Source of the DNA: Calliphora vicina
Lineage: Eukaryota; Arthropoda; Insecta; Diptera; Calliphoridae
Assembly: GCF_958450345.1 (NCBI RefSeq)
Contig: NC_088782.1
Location: 108,282,358 to 108,346,357, forward strand
Direction: 5' to 3'
Length of the DNA stretch: 64,000 bases
The notes under the pieces are model-generated. The model did no database searches. It was not told the DNA's origin and was given only the letters and a program-made list of their open reading frames with translations. Shown piece after piece: positions 12,311 to 24,442 of this stretch. The first letter of the stretch is position 1; each line of letters opens with the position of its first letter. The position numbers were made by a program, and so were the translations under genes.

Positions 12311-12720
12311 CCCGAAATTTTTTTTTTAACAAAAAAAATTTTTTGTCATCAATTTTTTTTCACTAATAAATTAAAAAAAAATTAAAAAAAAAATTTGAAA
12401 AAAAATTTCTTCTAAAAATTTTTAAAAAAAAAATTTCTTTTAAAAATTCTGAAAAAAAAATTTTTTTAAAAAATTTGAAAAAAAAAATTTCAAAAACAAC
12501 TTCGAAAAAATGTATTAACAAACAAAATAGAGTATTTGTAAAAAAATTCAGGTAGATAGCTTCTTCGTTGGGCCGTATCGTATTTTCTACAGATAGACAG
12601 ACGGACGGACATAACTCGATACATACTTTTTGCTTCTACCACCAGTACTTCGATATTTTAAAAACAGAATGCCCATTCTTTTTGATGGTGGGTATAAAAA
12701 TAGCTACCAAACAGACTGAT
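12290..12720. repeat. A/T homopolymer tract and short GTCC-type repeat end
   Basis: 12295-12510 is almost only runs of A and T in alternation. The opposite-strand counterpart borders the D copy at 33843-33980, so the tract probably belongs to family D. 12545-12710 carries CAGACGGACGGACATA and ends in GGTGGGTATAAAAA, like the ends of the other dispersed fly repeats. Confidence 0.55.
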
Positions 12721-12900
12721 AGATTATTTTATTTTAGCTTCAAGAATTTAGAACTTCATAAAAAAATATAATAAGTTAAGTTATTTGATCTTAAACTTAA
12801 TATATAACTGTGTCAAGACTTGAAACATATTCCAGTTTTACGTCAAAATTACTGCTTAATGATTTTTTACAAAGTCTTCTTTTTATATTTATTACTTAAG

Positions 12901-13233
12901 TTATTTTCAATTATTTTATCTTTAAACATAATTTCTTATTTCTTTTCTTTGAAATATTAATAATTTTTTCTTAATTTATTTCCTTTTTTAAATTTTTATT
13001 TCCTCCATAATGAAAACTAAAATATCCAAAATTCCTTGCTGTTAAAAACCAACCTACAAAAAATAAACCTAATTAATACAACTTTAAAATATACTACTAC
13101 TACAACGTTCTAAACAATACATCGTTATCATATATCAAAAACTGTGAACATCCTCAATGGTTTTGAAACTTTTTTGTAAATTTGCTGTTATGTGTTGGAA
13201 TATGATGGTTGATGGTTATATGATTTTCTGCAG
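12901..13233 (+). promoter_or_regulatory. Long AG-free 3' splice region before the 13234 exon
   Basis: After the AG at 12899-12900 no AG occurs until CTGCAG at 13232-13233, which is the acceptor. A strongly T-rich tract lies at 12905-13015. An A/C-rich spacer follows (13020-13140). The immediate 3' end TGATTTTCTGCAG is itself a decent acceptor, so here a proximal and a distal branch site are both possible. Confidence 0.65.
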
Positions 13234-13331
13234 CAGTACAAGAGAAGTCGTCTTCTATGGCGGATCCATTAACGGAACCTGGAGAGTATGAGAATTTGCC
13301 CTTCCATGGTCTACAAACGGCTCCTAACAAG
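13234..13331 (+). CDS. Exon 3: short exon with YENL motif
   Basis: This 98-bp exon lies between CTGCAG| and AAG|GTACTT. It accepts the single base left by exon 2 and ends in phase 0. The peptide is VQEKSSSMADPLTEPGEYEN followed by LPFHGLQTAPNK. YENL at 13287-13298 fits the pYxN consensus bound by the Grb2/Drk SH2 domain. A second acceptor three bases downstream (CAGCAG) would remove one residue (NAGNAG tandem acceptor). Phase 0 at the donor allows direct joining to exon 4, or to either terminal exon at 35304 or 41072, predicting short isoforms. Confidence 0.8.
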
Positions 13332-14412
13332 GTACTTTTTACAAACATTTTCTTTTATGTTTCTTTTCCTTTTTTTCTATATAAACACTTTTTCTTTTTT
13401 TTTGTAAAAGTCTTCAAGTTTAACACACTTTATTTTAAAATTGCTTTAACACACATTTTGTTAATTATTAAGTAAACTTAATAAAAACATTTTCATTTCA
13501 CCAAAATTCACTACAACTCATTATTACATTATAACTGGCTCATTTCAATATTATCTCATGGCTTAATGTCTATAATAATTATATCTAAATATCTATCTTA
13601 TCAACTGTATTGTCTTTACATTTTCATTTCTTCATTATTTCAAAAAAAGCATTTTAGCGTTTTATTTCTCTTCAGTGTACAAAACCAAAACGCGTTTTAT
13701 TTAAACTTTTCTAAATGTATGTTTTAGTACAAAACAGAGATTTAATTTCAATTTTTGTTTAATTATATTTTAAATAATTGTTTATATTGCAATACAAAAT
13801 TAGTTGTTGTTTGTCTATTTGTTTGATACATTTTTTATATTTACATATATGTATACAAAAAATTTTAAAATTTCTTAGGAAACTGTATTGTCGTTGTTAT
13901 ATTATTTTTTTTAGCAAACATTTTTGGCTAAAATTGATTTATTTATTAAAGAAAAATTTTCAAGATTTTGATTTTTTTTCCTTAGTTTTGTTGCCATTTA
14001 TATATTTTTTTTATTAAGTTTTGTCTTTGGTTTCTAGTTTTATAGTAGATTTGTTGTTTAAGTTTAATTTTAGTTATCTTTTTTATAAATTATTTTATTT
14101 TTTTTAAGTTAAATTATTGTATTTATTAGTTATTTTTAGTATATTTTGTAATTCAGTTTTTTAATTATAAGTATTACAATTAATTTTTTTATATTTGTTG
14201 TATTTTTATAAAAAAAATTTGAAAAGAATACCTTTCTTTATTGAATACTTTGAAAAGCATTAAAAATTTGTTAAACCTACTTACTTATATATTAACAAAA
14301 CGCCTAAAAATTTAAACAAAAGCGTGACAAAAACTGCAAATATTTTATATGTTTTTAATATTTTAAAAATCTAATAGACTATTTAAGGTTTTATAAAAAA
14401 AGGAAAAAAACA
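13332..14412. other. Intron 3, nothing recognised
   Basis: Very T-rich sequence. No element or gene recognised. The open frames at 13257-13475 and 13778-14017 are read-through from the exon or T-run artefacts. Confidence 0.4.
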
Positions 14413-15184
14413 ATATATTGGGTGTATTACTTAAAAATGCGGAATTTTTATAAACTTTTGGCTTTTATTTTAAAACATTTGTACAATTTATTTAAAGTAT
14501 TGGCCATTGTAAGCTATTTTCCCAACTTTGTGGCAACATTTAGATTCCGAGCCAAAATAACTTGTTATCTTTTGAGGCCGAGAACGAATCAAGCCAATTT
14601 CGGATACTCTGTTCTAAAGTGCAGCATATCCTAAAGAGAGCGTTCTGCATCGATCAAAACAAATAGTGGTCGGACGGGGCAAGGTCTAGATTTTAAGGCG
14701 GATTAGGCAAAACTTTATGGAATGCTAGCTTCAAACGAATCAGGTTCCCTGTTATGATCTGGCCAGATTTCAGCAGATCATAATAGATAGTACCCTTTTC
14801 GTCCCACCAAATACAGATCATTTGTTGTCGATTTGGATGGTTGGCCGGGCTTCACATATGATCTCTTACGCTTCGGATTATTTATTATCATTTCGAAACC
14901 TTCTTTCAAGTTCTCTCAGCTTCAATTCGTATATGACCTAATTTCCCAGAATTTTGATGAATCCTGCTACTTGCAATCATTTTGAAATTGCTGATTGAGT
15001 AGCTCTAAATGATTTTGAAAGCTTCTGGTGAGGTTTAAAACAATTTTCATGGATTAATGTCTCTAATTCTTGGTCTTCAAACTTGTTTGGCTGGCTTGGG
15101 CGATATTTGTCTTCAGTGTCAAAATCAACACTTCTGAATCGCATAAATCATCTGTCGCAGGTTGAAACCGGTGGAACACATTCT
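14413..15184 (-). pseudogene. Mariner-family relic (copy M2), truncated
   Basis: It starts at 14417 with the terminus ATTGGGTGTATTACTTAAAAATGCGG, seen in variants at 30967 and, inverted, at about 52685-52713. The minus-strand transposase blocks follow, as in M1 (GTxxYYDLLKSxxI, then the HTH part at higher coordinates). Many frameshifts and deletions are present. The far end is cut where family A sequence begins at about 15185. Confidence 0.75.
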
Positions 15185-15906
15185 CACTTCCGAAAATTAC
15201 TTTAACGAACACAAATAAGATTAATATACAAAAAAGTCACGCGACATAATTTCATGGCTATCGGTCCATAATTGGTCATAGCTCCAATACAGGTTTAACT
15301 GGCGAAAATCACTTTAACGATCATAAATCTCATAAAAATGTTGGTAAACAAATAACATTTAACAGAAAGTTTCATATAGAAGGAAAACAAGCCACTAAGT
15401 TTAATGGCAATCGGTTCATAATTGGTAATAATAAAATTCAACAGCAAGAAGTTTCATATGCAAATAAATAAAGCGACTTAGTTTCATGGCTATTGACCAT
15501 AGCTCCAATACAAGGATATGGTCATAAAAATCGACTTAATTTAATAACAAACGGTTCGTAATTGGTCATAGTTCCTAAGGCCTGCCTCCGAAAATCACTC
15601 TTAACCCTTTAATGCATATTGTTGCCAATTGTCTAAATTCCAGTTCCACTTGATTTTAAACGAACAGCAGCTTGATACTAATTCAGATTCTCCTTCATTA
15701 AAATCAAATGGAATACGAAATGTTTGAGCTAAATCAATTCTAAATCAAACTAAAGCTAAAGGAAATAAACTTTATAGAAAAATAAAAGTAAAAATCATGC
15801 ATTTAAGGGTTAAAAATAAATTATTGAAATTTCAAGAGAAAAAGGCTTCTTCTCTTTTACTTAATGTAGGGTATCATATACTCCGGCTTGACTTTCTTAC
15901 TTGTTG
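15185..15906 (+). repeat. Dispersed family A copy, old and 5'-truncated
   Basis: Consecutive variants of CGGTCCATAATTGGTCATAG with CCGAAAATCAC, then TTATTGAAATTTCAAGAGAA and the family A end TTTACTTAATGTAGGGTATC with a decayed hairpin and CTTTCTTACTTGTT. A 205-bp TTAA-flanked MITE (15605-15809) sits inside it. Confidence 0.75.
15601..15813. mobile_element. piggyBac-type MITE inserted in a family A copy
   Basis: TTAA at 15601-15604 and 15810-15813 flank a 205-bp element beginning CCCTTTAATGCAT and ending ATGCATTTAAGGG (12 of 13 TIR positions match). Removing it and one TTAA restores the family A order CACTC..AAAATA(A)ATTATTGAAAT seen in intact copies, so this is a true insertion. It is non-coding. 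Confidence 0.85.
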
Positions 15907-17634
15907 ATCTGGAGAGCAAACTTTGATCATCGAAATGTCTAATGCAATAATTTGATTCATTCAAGGGCTGAGTAACATGTGATACAGTCTTCTTGATACC
16001 ACATATCGTTCACTTTAATATCATCCAATTTAAGCGGAAATAAGTCAGTTACAGATTGATAAGTCTCATTATCAAAGAAGTATGGTCCGAAGATAACACC
16101 TATCTAAATCCGTAGTAATCAGGGAGACGTGTGAATGCATTAGTTTTTCGACAAACACATGAACTGTCAATCTTTAAACTTTTATTATTATTGAAATATT
16201 ATTCAATAATGAAAACGTTCTATCACCTAATGAGAAACTGTCAGCTATCCAACTTAATTTTTTTCGATAACCTTTTTGAGACACTTTTACATCTGGTAAT
16301 TCCGATGATTTAACTACCTTTAGAGATTCATTGGTATCAATCATGATAATCATGGTCAGATAGGTTTCTCAACAGAGACTATTCAATGTATGATATTTAG
16401 ACGATTAATACAAGGCAACCCATCCGTTGACGTTCATTTGGTTGCCCATCAACGAAGTGTCACAGATGTATAAAAGGATTTCCTAAGAATTTATTGTACT
16501 CAACATACACGATGCACATGTCACCTAATGAGTTCGGCCACAGAAAATAACTAGATAGGTAACTGAGAGCCAAAATTCTAAGTCTGTTGTCAAAAACCTA
16601 ATTCATGAGAACCTGTATCACCTGTATGTGTGAAAAGAGAGTACTTTTTTACTCTCCGTTCTATGCGTTCATTCTATGAGTTCGGCAATCATGAGCGCCA
16701 TGTAGAATTTCCCATAAAAGTTCTTTTAGTGACATTCAGTATAGGGAAAAGCAACTGCTAATAATTTATTTTTCACTTATTCTTATTGCACAATTAAAGT
16801 CATCGTTGTGGAAATAGTTGATAAATTAATGTTTCTCCTCAAGTTAGCAGTTTAGCAACACCTCAAAAGTTTGTTCGTTCATATTCCTACACATAAACCT
16901 AACGTCTTTGAAAGGTATATTCTCTATATCAGTATTCGTTACACATTTGAGGCTTCGGTATATATCTCTATTCTGGCAGTTAATTCTTGCTGTGTTGAGA
17001 TGTAGACGAGGCACCTCTAAAGGTTCGGATTATGTGAGAGCTTTATTATGCAAGAGTAATTAAAGTGTCAAGAGAGTTGGCAAACTATCAGAGAAACATC
17101 CACGGGAGCTAATCTCATATCTGAATATAAGTACTGCTATATTAATATGTAGCTGCAGTAGTCCATAAAGTAGTGTCTAGTCTGATAAGCCCAATCTGGT
17201 AAGCTCAGTCACCATGACTTCTTTGATCCCAATGTTAAACTACTCAGCCATCTCGTTGAGATATGAGCAGCAGTGCAGGACTGATTTCGCTTCAGCTATC
17301 AGAATAAGCATGTGTAGTTTTCCCTATTGAAAATATACTCTTCCTGATTTAGTAGCCTTGAAACATAGAGATTGAAAACCTAAGAGTATACCCTATATGA
17401 AGTTTCAAGTTGAATAAATTTTTATAAAAGAACGGACTACTATGAAAATCATTTAAATGTATCGGTATTATAAAGTGACTTTTGTGCATCATAGTTCCAC
17501 AAAGTTCATGAGTTACAATTTGTATTCACTCTTTTCAATCAATCTTAAATCCAATCGATACCAGAGTTAAGAGAAATTTAAGATGGCCTCAAGTCATCTA
17601 ACCCAAGTTAGTTATGACACTTTGCCTTTCGTTT
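15907..17634. other. Intron 3, unassigned
   Basis: More mixed base composition than neighbouring introns (for example 16380-17300), suggesting old repeat sequence. I found no motif, frame or repeat partner inside the window that lets me name it. Confidence 0.35.
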
Positions 17635-17810
17635 TTATACCCACCAACAAAAAGATTGGGGTAGGTACTTATATTGATTTTGTCATTCCGTTTATAACAC
17701 ATCAGAAAATTTGCGCAAGCAGCCAAAATTCTAAGTCCTAAAAAGATTCTAAGACGATCTAGATTGTCCGTCTATCTATCTGTCTGACTGTTGGAAATAC
17801 GAAGAAGATA
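17635..17810 (+). repeat. Dispersed fly repeat fragment
   Basis: Starts TTTTTATACCCACCAACAAA and continues with TTTTGTCATTCCGTTTATAA and GTCCGTCTATCTATCTGTCTG. It is the head of a GTCC/GTCTG-type element related to families B and D, truncated after about 170 bp. Confidence 0.6.
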
Positions 17811-18960
17811 TTAATAATATCAAAAGAAGAAGCAATGCTATTAATTTAGATCTTTGTAAAATCTTATCTTTTTCTAAGCTGACTCTTTAAAAAAACGATC
17901 TCTGTTTGAATAGATATGATTTATTCGGTTTGCTAAATGTCAGCGAACTATTTTTGATTTATTTATCTTTTTGTAAGGAGGCTTTATTCGGTGTGAATGA
18001 CTTCTTTTGGGAATACCAACATCTACAACTCCTTCTAAGAGTCTTTATTTTGGCCTAATAATTTGTAAAAATAGTAGACATTTACGTATCGTGACGTTAT
18101 TGCAGCATTCTCAATAATTGTTCAATTTTCTATGTGAAATCTTTGCTAGCTGACTGTTCCCTTAATTTCTATCTGGAAACTTCATTATGATTTCAAATAT
18201 CTTAAATCTTTCTTAAGAAACAATTTCCTATTAGAATACTTTTCTTCAATATTCGATGGTTTCGATACACAAGAAATTGTTTAACGGAACAACATTGTTT
18301 AAGTATTTCGTTGTGAAACCAGGAATCATTTAAACTTTAGTGTAAACACTTAGTGGATTTTTTTTGTTTTCTTGGACCAGCATGATCCCTAATCATGCAA
18401 AGCATTGCCTTGGTACTAGGAAAATAGGTTATAGGAGGGAGAAAAGAGGGAGTAGTGTTTGTGAACATTCGATTTGAACTTTCCTAGACTGAAAATGACA
18501 GGAAACACTTCAGCTGGAAGTTTGACGGACAGACCAAATTTTCCCTGTAGTGTGTTGTGTGGTCCACTGGCCAATCGACAACAAAGGTATGTGTTCTTGA
18601 TGAAAAACGTATATTACATAAAAATCTGCGGGTACCAAGAACAAGTTCCCTAAATTCATCAGAACACATTTCATTGAAGTACCAAAAGAACAGTGAAATT
18701 CAATGAATACTATTACATAATCATTTTAGAAAATGTCCGAATTTGAAATTGGCTATAAAAACAATTTCAATATTAAGATACTGACAACTATGAGTTTTTA
18801 AAACAATAGTAACATAAATTTTATACAAACTTTAAAGTTTTTCAAATGTATTCTTTAAATTTCTTATAATTTTTCTAAGTGTTTTTCATTTTTTTTTAAG
18901 TCACCAATTATCTCAATGTATTTGTTTAAACACCTTTTAAAATTTGTTTCCAACAATAAG
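17811..18960. other. Intron 3, nothing recognised
   Basis: No gene or element supported. The minus-strand 61-codon frame at 18669-18484 shows no recognisable motif. Confidence 0.4.
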
Positions 18961-19365
18961 AAAAAAATACGAAAATTTTACTAATATTAATGTTATTAAC
19001 CCTAAAACCATAATTAATCATTAAATTAAACTAAACATAAACATAAAATTAACCCATTTCTTTATATCTTTTTATGTTTATTTTTTGTGCATTTGTAACC
19101 CGCTCCCAACTATAAAAACATATTAATAATTAATATCAACCAACTAATGCTTGAATGCTTGTGCTACATTTACAAAAAAAAATGTAATTAAATAAAAACC
19201 AATGTGCGCCAAAAATAACTTCCTCCCCCTCAAAAAAAACAAACACACTCTTATAAAACACTGGAAAAAAATTTTGAAAAAAAAAAATAAATAAAAACTA
19301 AACACAAAAACGTACAAAACGCAAAAATTTCAAACACCAAATGAAATAAAAACATAAATAAATAG
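18961..19365 (+). promoter_or_regulatory. Long AG-free 3' splice region before the 19366 exon
   Basis: No AG occurs from 18961 to 19363. The first AG (AATAAATAG, ending 19365) is exactly the acceptor required by phase and by the open frame. The pyrimidine-rich part lies at about 19055-19092, and ACTAATG (about 19143) is a plausible distant branch site. The last 140 nt are A/C-rich without a proximal pyrimidine tract, so the first-AG rule after a distant branch point is the simplest explanation. Confidence 0.7.
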
Positions 19366-21372
19366 TTTACTACTCCTACGACTCCTACAAATTTTAATAA
19401 CAACACAAATGTGGTGCGCAGTGTACCACGACCCAAGAGACTCAATGGAAATATCAGCCAAAATACAGCAGCGACAGCAGCAACAACACAAGCAACCTAT
19501 TACGATGAACATGAAACGGAAACACACCAGCAGCAACAACAACAACAACAGTATTATCATCAGCAACAACAACAGTACAGTACCATGCCCTATAATCGCC
19601 ACACACAGCATCCAGCAACTACCACTGCATCAGCAACATTGTCTGGTATGCAGACATTAATACCAAATTCAACAGCAGCATCAAATATTGCTAGAAATGA
19701 AGCTGGCATTATAGTGCACAATAGCAACAACAACTCATTATTGCAACAGCAACAAAATGCAACAACGACGACAAGCACAAATCCTCATCAAATGACATAT
19801 AATCTCAATAATTGCTTTCCCAAAAGCTACACCGAATACTATCAACAACAACAGCAGCTGCAACATCCTCACACCCAGCAACAGCAACAGCAGCAACAAC
19901 ATCATCATCAATTTCCACAAAAGTTTAACAATGCTGGAATTGCCACTGCCTCCTCGCATCTGATAAATGCAATTGAACATGATTTCAACACCTATGCCGT
20001 GGTCGAACGTCAACAGCCACCACAAATCCCAAATGCTACATTATCAACAGCAGCAGCAGCAGCAACAAATCCCTTTTTGGCTGTTAGCAACTTTAAGAAA
20101 TTTGATACATCTGGTGATGAGGATCTGCAGTCAGGTAACTATCAGACAGCTTCCATGAAAAGACAAGGAAAACGCAAAACATTTGCGGATAAATTGGAAG
20201 ATAAGCGTTTCTATTCTTTGAAATTCACCAGCAATAACAACAAGCAGAAGCAGCAAAACAAATCGTCGACCGCCGCAGCGGCCTTAAATATCAATCACTC
20301 ATTTAATGGCACCTCTGGAGGAGGCAGCAGTGGTGGAGTTTTAGGTTCTCTATTGTCTTCAACGAACAAATGTAAAAGACATCATTCTTTTGCTGGTGGT
20401 AGCCTTGGCGATATTGATCCCAAGGGCCCTGTAAGAAACCCTCATATGAATTTCTATGATCCTCCTGCCTATGAAAATGTTAATGATGCCGTGCAAGTTC
20501 ATAATGCAGCTGTTAGTGATATGGAATTACCCGAGGGTCTAAATGGTTCCGCTCAAACAGCTACTGTGCTATTACATCCCTTGCCGTATGGCATTGCGGG
20601 AGGATCACAGGGTCCTAAGAAAAAACATCACCAACGCCAACACCAGCCTAAAGAGGATTTAAATCTTATAGAACCGGAACGTCTAAGTATTTATCGCAGT
20701 GACTCAGGCATTTCCAATTCATCATATGAATGTGTAACACCTATGCCCTCTAACACACAAACACCAGGCAGCACTCCTCCACCGGGTAAAATGCCTAGAA
20801 CCCCCAAGACACCTAAAACTCCCAAGGGTCATAAGAATCAGACCTTGGCTCATACAGCCGTAACCGCCCACTTTAATTCGTCGCACAAAAAACCGGCTCC
20901 CCGAGTGCCTCCAACACCGCTCTATATGAATGTCAATGATCAACAGCAGCAGCAGCAACATGCCTCTAACAATATCTCTAATTTAGAAAGACCTTCTTCA
21001 CCCTCTTCTACCATGGCCACCTCGGCTTATGAGTCCGCCTCATCATCACAGAATGATAACACCTGCAATGATCCTTTATCTCTGTCATCCACAACTTCTT
21101 TATATAGCGGGGGCGGTAATAATAAATCTTCTTTAAATGCGGTTAATCAGCGTTGTAATCGTCACCAGCAACCGCCTGAAATAACCACACCCGAAGAGTT
21201 TGAACAATATCAATTGGGTCATCATGCCCATGCACACTCTTCATCTTCGCTTTCGGTGGCTAGCAGTGTTAGTGCTAGTGGCAGTAATGCTGGAGGAAGA
21301 GTCAAATGTAAAAAGCAACAGCAGCAGCAGCAAAGACTAAATGGTCAGGGTGCTCTTACTAATCATATGGAG
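19366..21372 (+). CDS. Exon 4: long poly-Gln exon with tyrosine and proline motifs
   Basis: The exon is open from 19366 (TAG at 19363-19365 is intronic) to a consensus donor GAG|GTAAGT at 21373; phase 0 at both ends, 669 codons. It has Gln/His opa tracts (19530-19920, 20940, 21318) and NPF at 20068-20076, which fits EH-domain ligands. A basic patch KRQGKRKTFADKLEDKRFYS is followed by FYDPPAYENV (YENV 20470-20481), IYRSDSGISNSSYECVTP, a TPKTPKTPK run, and KPAPRVPPTPLYMNV (YMNV 20923-20934). YENV and YMNV fit pYxN Grb2/Drk docking. VPPTP is an SH3-type ligand. There is no folded domain I recognise. Together with exon 3 it suggests a phosphotyrosine scaffold. Confidence 0.85.
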
Positions 21373-21429
21373 GTAAGTTTTTGAAAAGTGACACCAAGAG
21401 AGAGAGTGTATTACAAAGAAAAACAATAC

Positions 21430-24420
21430 AATAAAAGAGTGTGTGTACTAATGTGCTTTTAAGCTTTTATTAATGCTTTATTTATTGTAGATATATATAT
21501 TTTTAAGGGAGTAAACTTGAAAGTAGTGCGAGACTGTAATTTATGTGGAAAATTTAAACTTGAAACGCTTTTTTAAACATAAAAAAATAAAACAGTTTTG
21601 TAAAAGCTAGAAGGGTAAGGCTAACTAAATGTAACGAAACTTGTATTTAGTTCATGTATTGTTTACCCATTTCTTCATTTGTCAAGTAGGCTATCAAAAA
21701 AATCTTAAAATTTATTTAAAGCTTTTTGCAGCGCAAAAGTTGAAAAATTTTTTGACATGTAGAAAGCTTTTTATAATAAAAACTACAATTATTTTCTGAT
21801 ATTGATAAGTGGCTAATTTTCACAGCACCATACAATAATTTATAAAGCTATGTTAAGATGATCCACTTATTTATCAATAAATCCATTAATCAAGTATTGT
21901 CTAAAGCTCTAGATCATAATAAAGCTCTTGGTAATATAAAGATTTACATAAAGCTTCAAGTAGCAAAAATTTCCAAAAAGTTATCATTTTACTCTATTCA
22001 ATCATGATCCTTCAAAAAGCTTAAATAAAGCTTTAGTTGTTCTAGTTCAAACAAAATAACAGAAAGTTTTCCACTACAATTTTTAATTTCTTCACAAAAT
22101 GACTATAACAAATTATAAATAATTTCACGAAGCTTCAAAGAGAATTAATAATTTTAGACAAGTTTCATAGATTTTAAAAGCTGTTCGAGAACTCTAACAT
22201 ATCTGAAAGCTCTAGCTTAAAAAGAAACTTGAAAACCCATACAATTTAAAATAATTGATGATTCATAAAGTTTGAAAGTACTCAAACTTTACAAAAGAAT
22301 TATTCATTTATAAAGCTTTTAGGTAACTGCTTTAAAATGTAAAGCTTTGTGATAAAGATTTAAAGAAAAACAGAAAACTCTTTCGAAAACTTTCAAAAAA
22401 TTAATTCACAAATTTAAGACAGCTTTTAAATTTAAAAAATAATTTTTTAAAGCTTTTAAGCTTCTATATCCAAAAAATGTGAAAAGCTTTGATGCTTTTG
22501 AAAGATTATAAGCAATAAGAAGGAAAATAAAGCTTAAAATTTAACGATAAACTCTGTCGAAAGCTTTCAAAAAATAAACACATAAATTTAAGAGTGTATT
22601 TAAAAATGTAAAGATTTAAAGAAAAGCTTTGAAGAAATAAATATACAAATTTAAGAGTTTATTTAAGCTTTTAAATTTGAACATATATTTTTAAGCTCTA
22701 TGTCATAAAAGTACGCAAAGCTTTGATGCTTTCGAAAGATTATAAGAATAACATTAAGCGATTTCAAAGGCCCAAACTAAAATTCAAAAAGCTTTGGATT
22801 ATTTAAAAAATTTAAACTTTAAACATTTAAAAGCCTTTGAATACGTAAGGATTTTGGGCAGATGTTTAATGTTCTTAAAGAAAGCTTTGATTTTTCTCGA
22901 TTTAAAAACAAAATGTTTAATTTCGAAACCTTTTTGGTGTTTAGATTAATGTCGAAATCTGAACAAACTAAACGGAAACTAATATAAAAGCTTTACAAAA
23001 GTATGAATCATTCATAAAACTTTCAGGAAACTAATTACGATTTTATAGCTTTTGGGCTGATACTTAAAATGATTACATACATCGCTAATGTTTCTAGAAT
23101 AAATTAAAATATTAAAAGAAAGAATTTTTTAAGCTTCTAAGTATTTCAAATATCAGCTTTTAAGGTACTACTTACAATATAAGAAAAGCTTTAAGTTTTC
23201 TGAAAGATTTTACAAAGGTTTAGTTTTAAAACTATAAGCGGTCAATTTAATTAAAATAAAAGCTTTTTGTCTTCCAAAACGTGAATGAAAAGTTTAAATT
23301 TGAAAAGCTATAAGCTATTATCCTTTAAAATGTTTTTTTTTAATAATTTTTCATTTACAATTTTAAAGCTTTAGAAAAATTGTTTGTTGTTCAGGAACAA
23401 GCTTTGATGTTTTAAGATCATCTTCACAAATTATACAAGATTTCAAAAATATAAACGTAAAAGATTTTCCTAAGGTTTGCAGCTATATAAAATTTAAAAA
23501 TCTGAAAGAGAAAACTATGCAGTTTAAATGAAAACTTAAAAAAATTATTTTTATAGATCTTCTAGTTGGATCACTTAAAAGCTTTTGAATACCTATAAAG
23601 AATAACATTTAAGCATATGAGTCGAAATGAGCTTTCAACTACATATATCTTTCATAAGGTTTCCAGCTTGAAGGAGAAATCTTTGCTGTTTAAATGAAAA
23701 CTTTAAAGAAAGAAAAGCTTAAAAGCTTTAGAAGGAAAATTGTATACGGCTTCTACTGAACAGTTCACTTAAAAGCATTAAAATACCTGTAAATGACACT
23801 TAAGAACTTGTAAGCTTTTGAGTCGAAAAGAGCCTGCAACTTATCTCTCCTAAAATTGTTAAAATTTTAAAAGCTGAAGGAGAAAACTATACAGTTTGAA
23901 TGAAGACTTTAAAAAAAGAATAAGGCCAAGTGAAAAGTTAAAAGCTTTGGAAAGAATTACTATTTTATATAGCTTCTGGTAAGCTGACTTAAAAGCTTTT
24001 AAATACCTGAACGTAATAACAATTAAGCTTTTGACGTAAAGCATGTGAGTCGAAAAGTGCTTTCAAAAATAACTTTCAAATATTAGGTTTAAATAAAGTT
24101 TTGTCAAAAATATTACTTTTTGGATTTTTTATTGTTTTGATTCAAGAATATTTTAATCAGCTTTCAAACTTTTAAACTAGATTTTAAAAAATAAATTTTT
24201 GGCAAAATTAGATGTTTAAATTAAATGCTTTAGAAATAATTCTTATTTTATAAAGCTTCAAATGAGGTCACTTAAAAGCTTGCAAGTTTTGCATAATTTT
24301 AAAGAACACGATCGAAAAGGTTTTTATTTTTAAAGCTTTTGTATCAGTTCTAATTCAAGATTATATTAAGCAGATTTGAAACTTTGAATTTCTGCTAGAG
24401 TTAGGAATAAAAATCCTCAA
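21430..24420. repeat. AAGCTT-dense intron tract (intron 4)
   Basis: For about 3 kb after the donor at 21373 the sequence is crowded with AAAGCTTT, AAAAGCTT and AAGCTT, roughly one every 30-60 bp. Short recurring phrases occur (AAAGCTTTGATGCTTTCGAAAG at 22487 and 22720; GAGTCGAAAAG near 23820 and 24050; TTAAAAGCTTTTGAATACC near 23580, with variants at 23780 and 23990). It is not simply one tandem satellite. It matches the motif style of the intron 2 tract. Confidence 0.65.
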
Positions 24421-24442
24421 AATAAGACAGTTTCAGATACAG

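Noticed and set aside
19251..20025. Minus-strand leucine-rich frames opposite exon 4
   Set aside because: CAG/CAA runs read in antisense give CTG/TTG (Leu) codons. No membrane protein is implied.
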